From positions 3,627,001 through 3,691,000 of the forward strand of contig JBANDB010000007.1 of NCBI GenBank assembly GCA_037576215.1: 64,000 bases of DNA, read 5' to 3'. The notes under the pieces were generated by a model. The model had not been told where the DNA came from, searched no databases, and worked only from the letters and a program-made list of their open reading frames with translations. Numbering within the stretch: the stretch's first letter is position 1; every line of letters starts with the position of its first letter. The DNA comes from Armillaria gallica (lineage: Eukaryota > Basidiomycota > Agaricomycetes > Agaricales > Physalacriaceae). The position numbers and the translations under genes were made by a program. This document shows, piece after piece, positions 58,427 to 64,000 of the stretch.

Positions 58427-60245
58427 ATTCATATTCTTTTTGTTAAGCACCTTTATTGGCTAGCAATCAAATTACTTAACCTACCAATGGCATTGGAGAT
58501 GCGGTACTATCGTCTCAAGATTTTTGCAGGAAGTGTCTATAAAAAGACCAATACATATACACTGAAGACGAAAGCACTGAAGATAACTCCGATACCCAAG
58601 TGGACGATCTGTCTTGATCTGTAAGGGAGCACCAAGTTACCACTTGAATCCTGGCTTATCACATATATAGGAGCTCTATCAATGAATCAGAGAGATTTCA
58701 GGTAGAAGTATACTGCCACCAGGGAGACGGAAAGTATAAATGCCTCAGTTTTTGTGAAGCATCGATCTGGGATGTTTCGATTGGTGAAATGGACAGTGAG
58801 TTTCTGTAATCTGCACTGTCAGTTTGCTGTCACTATCTAAAACATTGCTGCTAGCCATCATCATGTCCATCGGTAGCAACTCTTCCTGCCCCAACGTCTC
58901 TTTGAAGATCTTTAGAGAAGGTGCCTCTGACTATTCTCTGATTGTGCAATCAGCAAGTGAGTACCAAGACATGTTGGCCACACCACAGAGCGCTCTATCA
59001 AATACCGTGTATCCCGAAAGTCAGGATACCTTAGGCTTGTCGGGTATGCAACCCAAGGAAATCTCTGCATGATCAGCGGAAGATGATTGGGCAACTGCGG
59101 GAAAAGTCATCGAGGACACGGCAAAGCCAAGCGATCCCTTGGAATGGATCTCCAAATTGACCGATGGTATTGATACTGTGAAGAGCCTGATTGATGCAGT
59201 CAAGGATGTGAGCAGGTTCCCTGTGATCACTTTCTGGATGACCAATTGAGTACTTCTAGCTACATCCTGCTGCTTCAATAGCATGGGGCATCGTTTCCTC
59301 TTGCATGAATGTAAGTTCTAGCCTTATTGGAAGCAGGATGACCAGCTGACCATGCTTTTTCAGATAGATCTTGAAGCAGCGGACAGAACAAGATAAAACG
59401 GACCTCCGACTGTACGAAGTCATGATCATGACATACAAGGAGGCAAGCAACTATCGTCGGCTGTGGCAGCAACAGAAGTTGGTGCTGATCTATAAATCGC
59501 TGTTCCAGACCACGAATGAGTGCAGGATGCTCATCAAGGGATATACGAACAAAACCCACTTCAGTGCATCCATCATTTGTATTCAAAACAGTGATATCTA
59601 AGACCTGTTTCAGAGCGCTTATTTTCACTGAACATGACACAGAAAGCAGAAGAATTCATCGAAGGCTTTGTGAATTTGTGGGAGCAGTTGAATTCAGGTG
59701 TAGTAAAGGATGCACTTGTCGTGACATTGGGTGTCAGAGCCAATGTTGATATACTTGGTATGCCTCTTTGACTCGCTCATGAATCTGCTCTAAATCCAAT
59801 CTGAGTAGCTATGAAGACATTGCTCCAGGAACTAAGGCCCAGACAGGAGCTTGGTCCGAAATCAGTGTGTATGCCTGGTACATGCGTGGAAATGATCAAC
59901 TACTTGATGTCATGGATTGCGGAATACGACGACAGCATCCTTTGGTGTAGTGGTCTAGCAGGGATGGGAAAAAGCTCACTTGTGGGCATCCTGCATAAAC
60001 TTCTCGGCTTTCATATGGGCAGCCACAGCCACCTTGCTGCTTTCATTCATTACAACAGAACCTCATACTCAAATTCATCAGAACTCATTACATCCATTGC
60101 CTACTCTTTGGGCATGTTCAATCAGTGCATAGGTGATGCCATCGCTAAAGCTTTGGATACATCCTGCACTGCAGTTAAAATGCCAGTATCCGAATCCCAT
60201 ATCAAGTTTCAACTCCTCATGCAGGAGCTTGGAGACCACCTATAG
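58427..60245 (+). pseudogene. Truncated NLR pseudogene (paralogue of the 7.2-11.7 kb gene)
   Basis: Exon by exon it follows the proximal NLR: C2-like exons (58466-58622; 58672-58796), the linker exons with the same introns, then the NACHT start with GLAGMGKSSLVG near 59967. It stops at about 60229, just before the Walker B region, and runs into unrelated DNA with a TAG. A TGA near 59070 breaks the linker exon. The solo LTR at 58058-58421 lies just upstream of the first exon, in the position of a promoter. The P-loop Thr is replaced by Met (GTGKS to GMGKS). Confidence 0.8.
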
Positions 60246-61698
60246 CTGCTACTTTAACAGATCAAATAGTGTCAGTTGACACATACTAAAAAGACAATAT
60301 GAGCATCAGTTGTAAATATTCAATTTCTCAGGATTATATGGTATATTAGTCAGCATCTCAACTCATGACATCATCAGAAAATCCAGCAGATCCAGGAATT
60401 GAACCCAGGATCTTAGAAGGATTTTTAATGATGTCACATGACTTTTCCAAGCAGACATGCTAACCACTGTACCATACAGGCATTATATATTATAGATTTG
60501 CAGTCTATTTATAACTCTCCTGTCCTTATATCATAATGCTACAAAAGCGGGCCCGCCCTTTCTGCGCTCTATTTTCTGCATTAGGAGATATATTTGTTTC
60601 ATTAAATTAAATTAAATAAATTGAGATATTAAACACAAAAAACAATGAAAATGTCATTATCGAGCGGTGGGTTGGGCAGGCGCTCACGTAGTGGGTGTAG
60701 GAACATCGAGATACTGTATGAATAGTGTAAGAAATCTAAAATGGCTGCAGAAACGATGGTTGCCCTGGAATAGCCAAGAAAGAAACAAATTTCAGCGGGG
60801 TAGTGCTAGAGAGAGGAATTTCGGAAGCACACCATCGTTTCCGCCATACACAAAAGCAAACACGATGCTAGACAGTAGCGAGAACAGGCACAGCAGTCCA
60901 GCGTTGGAGAACAGGGCTGCATAGAGATTGAGGGCGGACCAACCACAGGAGCAATGTCAGCGACGAAAGGCTTTGCTACAGCCATTCCCACTGTTGAACA
61001 TGGGTGCGATGAAGGGGTAGTAGAGCATGGTGGCGGGTGTGAGCTCGATGTCGTCTCCTGGATTTATGCTCCGCTGTTCCTGCCATAGGGTGGGAATAGG
61101 CCTGTCATCCTCCAATCTATGACCACTCTACGCACCGGGTCATTGGTCGTCCTCGACCACTGTGAGCTCTCAGCTCGTGGTTCTTCGCTACCCCCATTCC
61201 TACCTCCATCCCTAGCTTCACACACCCACAGCACCTTTTACATCACTGCCGTCAGTTCATCCACCTTCACTATCGCTGTTGTCAACAGGTCCACCAATGA
61301 GATTGTGGATGCGTCGTCCTGCATGCAAATCAAGGTCTAGAGGATCTAACAATGGGGATGCAGGTCTCGCGTGCAACAGGATCCTCATCGTTGGTAGCTG
61401 CAGCCGTCGTAGGTGAGTGATCGCGAGTGTTGCTATAATAGCGACAGAACACCTTGAAAAAGGCTGGTAATAAGGGAGGAAGGTTGCCGAAAGGTGCCAG
61501 CAAAGTGTGGATGGTGGCAAAAACAGTGGCAAAAGCTGTTCCCATGGTTGACATTTCAGACTTGCGGAATACGGACCGTATACCGGTTTGGGCCCCAACG
61601 AAGGAAGTAAACCAGGTAAAATGATATTTCTCGCAGTAGCATGTACAAAAATACTTTTAAAAAATGGTACAAACGAGGGGGAATAAGGAAGTTGTCAC
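60246..61698. other. AT-rich interval with a tRNA-derived repeat and an inverted fragment of the duplicate family
   Basis: No supportable gene. From 60246 to about 60660 it is AT-rich. At about 61515-61590 the minus strand repeats a stretch of about 60 bp found at 2985-3045 and 54360-54415 (it includes GGGAACAGCTTTTGCCAC), so a third, inverted fragment of the duplicated block is present. Short frames on both strands near 61119-61598 match nothing I recognise. Confidence 0.5.
60385..60482 (-). ncRNA. tRNA-derived sequence or SINE head
   Basis: On the minus strand: ATGGTACAGTGGTTAGCA (a good D-arm and A box), a possible anticodon loop CTTGGAA, then about 40 nt of extra sequence, then GGGTTCAATTCC (B box). 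The A and B boxes are about 70 nt apart, which suits a tRNA gene with an intron or a tRNA-derived SINE. An AT-rich tail follows downstream on that strand. Confidence 0.45.
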
Positions 61699-63970
61699 TC
61701 ATGCAAGCATACCCTTCAATATGTAGTCCACATCCCCCAGAGCGAAGTTCAACTCTTTCTGTCTCTCTCTGAACGCTGCGCGCTCACGGTGAGTTGTGCG
61801 GGGCGCCATCGAGACCCCTTCACACCAAAAGAACAGCGCAGCTATGATGCTGAGGAAACCATTAATCCCTGACCATGTCACCAGACATCCCCAGTCAACG
61901 GCCGTCGGCAGATGGATTTGAACTGGGCACCCATTTGCATCGCGTCTGAGATCAGTGAAGCCATCTTCCAAATCTTCAACACGATGCTCCGGTTGAAGGT
62001 GAGCCCACCACACCCAAAACGGGTCTTGAAATTTCCTGGTGAGGTCCATATCCGTATAAGTAGGTCGCCACGTCTGTGATCTACCACGTGAGATCCACTG
62101 CCCAACACACTCGGGGCGGAACTTCGGCGACAACTTGTCTTTGCTCTCAAAGTCACTTGCAACCTGGAAGGCAACCCAGGAGTTGACAACACTGGTCCAT
62201 TCCACCCCAAGGTCCTTCGACCTGAATATATCCAAAGCCTGCATGGCCCAAAGAGGTGTACCACGCGGGAAGACACCAGCAGGTATTTGAGGCACAGACG
62301 CTTCGCTTTCAGCAGGCACCGTTAAGATACCTGGCCCGCCATCACCACCTATGGTCTTCCTTTGTTTAGGAAGGACGCTACTGCTTGGAAGACCATCAGC
62401 TGGGCGTTTGCCGATCGTTAATCGGCCAGTTGGAATGCTGCATTGCTTCACCAGATCTGCTCGATGATCTACAGACCCGTGTTGCATTGACTTGCGCGTA
62501 TGACTTGGGAGAGACCACGTCACAGCGCCAGCACTGATGCTGGTGTGAGCCGATGAATCATTTGATGAGGGAGCCAGTGGGTTGGTTGCACCAAGGTTGG
62601 GAGGTGCTGACGCTTGAGTCCAGTCCAGGTGTGAATGAGGAGATGGAGGTAAAGGAGGTGGAGATGCACTAGGCGTAGGACGGAGATGTAAATACGCGGC
62701 TGCTGAGGCCGTCGCCGGCGAGGAGGGTGCTGGCGAAGGTGCACGGGAGACGGGAGGTGATGAATGTAGCGAAGGGGCAGGCGAAGGCTGTCGAGGTTTT
62801 AATGGTGGTGCGTCATGGGAGTCACCTGACGAGACCATGTGACCCGGCGGAAACTGAGTTAATCCTGCATCTAGCTGTGGTTCAATTGGCGATGTTGGTG
62901 CAGGTTGAGAAAGTTCTGGCAGTCTCGACTTAGCAACCGTCGCCACTTTGGAGGCTAGAAGTTTGCTCAGGGTAGGAAGACGCGATGATTTGGAGGCTGA
63001 TTTCCTTGGTTGAGGGGGGTGGGTAGTGGTATCTGTTGGGGGGGAGGCTGATGATGAGGCTGATCCAATGATATTGGGCTCCTTGAGATGATGCACGAAG
63101 GCGTCCTCGTATTCCTTTGTCCCCAAACCCAGCACTTTGTCTCTGGCAACGTCGGGTAAAGCCATGGCCTGGCAGTCTTCCGGGCCTGTTTTAACAATGT
63201 CAGAAAGGCCTGTATACAAAGAAATAGTGTACTCACGGAAACACTTTCTCAGAAATTGACCATACATTGGTACAAGCAGCCGGTCATACAGTGCTTTCTC
63301 AGAATTGACGAAATTCTGGCCACCTGGACCCAACGTCTTTCCAGCACATAAGCTATAGCACCTCTCAGTATATGAAAATAGACGGAATAGAAAGCTAAGA
63401 TACCTCACGAGGTTCAGGTGACCACTGTCAGCAGGTTCGGGGCCTCCCCACAGCATGAACACCTTGCCCTTCGTATGCTTTGCAACGATCTCGAGAATTG
63501 GTTGAACGAATCCGGCAAGGTGATCAATACATCTGGATGGCGTACTCAGCAAGCGAATCCCAACAGTTCATGTAATGAAAAGCTCACTGTTGGATCTCAC
63601 GGGGATCATCGGATACCGTTCCATCCATATCAACCTTCCACTCTTCCATAGCAACATCGTGCTCTTCCTTGCTCCTCCTCGTCCATTCGCACTTCTCTTC
63701 CTCGGACAGGTTAGCGTACTGGTCGCTCCGCATAGTCTGGCGCTTGCCCGGTTTCTGTTTTTGCGTTACCTTCCCTTCTTGGATCAACTTCACCAGTTCC
63801 TCCTCAACCTCGTTTCCATAGAGCTCGCACCATAGGTTGTACACTGTTCGGCGGCGGGGCTTGGAAGCTTGTACACCGGCGAGTTTGGCGAGAACATGGC
63901 GGTAGGGGTCGTCCTTGACCATAGGTTTCAGTGACTTTTCGTGGTGATAGCGCAACCAGCGATCAATACG
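61699..63970 (-). CDS. Basidiomycete-specific protein of unknown function, 5' part beyond the window
   Basis: Exons on the minus strand: 63970-63588, 63532-63404 and 63352-61699, with introns 63533-63587 and 63353-63403. A CAG acceptor at 63971-63973 indicates further exons outside the window. The encoded order is: a basic N-terminal part (RRRTVYNLWCELYG); a conserved block (CIDHLAGFVQPILE, then GGPEPADSGHLNLVSLCAGKT after splicing, and LLVPMYGQFLRKCF); a long Pro/Ser-rich linker; and a C-terminal block (FRPECVGQWISRGR, then FWVWWAHLQPEHR, VDWGCLVTWSGINGFLSII). I recall this arrangement from families found only in mushroom-forming fungi, often near transposons. Its function is unknown. All exons are open, so it may be active. 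Confidence 0.65.
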
Positions 63971-64000
63971 CTGACAAAAGCAAAGTAACGTGATCAGGTC

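Larger units (their letters stand above)
49303..60229. repeat. Distal segmental-duplication block
   Basis: Collinear with 1 to about 9000 and in the same orientation, with small indels. It carries two later insertions absent from the proximal copy: a TGATGAGCCT element (51626-53316) and a solo LTR (58058-58421). Where the two copies differ, this one very often has TG or CA where the proximal copy has CG (for example GGATGAACC near 50095 against GGACGAACC near 438; ACAATGCAC near 50425 against GCAACGCAC near 770). No intact gene was found in it. Confidence 0.85.

Overview
This window reads as nuclear DNA of a mushroom-forming basidiomycete (Agaricomycetes). The evidence is introns of about 40-60 bp with GT/AG ends, a Plavaka-type (KDZ) transposase, a gene resembling the DUF6532 family, a fungal NACHT-type NLR, a Helitron, hAT-like TIR DNA and chromodomain-bearing gypsy retrotransposons. 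It is mostly a transposon-rich accessory region. Only two genes look complete or nearly so inside the window (the NLR at 7.2-11.7 kb and the DUF6532-like gene at 20.4-31.6 kb). A third runs off the right edge (61.7-64.0 kb). Assignment below class level is not supported.

Layout: 1-7.2 kb is a decayed, gene-poor block with three tRNA-like sequences. It continues into an NLR gene (7203-11735: C2-like N-terminus, NACHT NTPase, beta-propeller-like C-terminus). A second, more decayed copy of the whole block lies at about 49.3-60.23 kb and ends in a truncated NLR pseudogene. A complete 881-bp non-autonomous hAT-like element with an 8-bp target duplication lies at 12317-13197. A decayed Helitron coding region (Rep HUH plus PIF1 helicase) occupies about 14.8-19.65 kb.

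From 20.4 to 35.1 kb a DUF6532-like gene (minus, nine predicted exons, 826 codons, open throughout) is divergent from a decayed Plavaka transposase (plus). An 8.32-kb gypsy element (20946-29265, 423-bp LTRs, GTACC duplication) sits inside the last intron of the DUF6532-like gene. An 11.9-kb gypsy element (35173-47089, GGAAC duplication) sits between the Plavaka gene and another decayed coding sequence. Both gypsy elements carry unusual opposite-strand genes: the first has its gag on the strand opposite to pol, and the second carries an antisense 550-codon ORF with canonical Zn(II)2Cys6 spacing. A family of 1.63-1.71 kb elements with 10-bp inverted ends is present three times (39589-41298, 44439-46071, 51626-53316). 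They are either large solo LTRs or non-autonomous TIR elements.

A single mutational theme links the region. Nearly all premature stops in the transposon genes are TGA where the family context expects arginine (CGA), and the distal duplicate block has TG/CA where the proximal one has CG. This points to C-to-T decay at methylated CpG. The DUF6532-like gene has no such stop although a retrotransposon sits in its intron.
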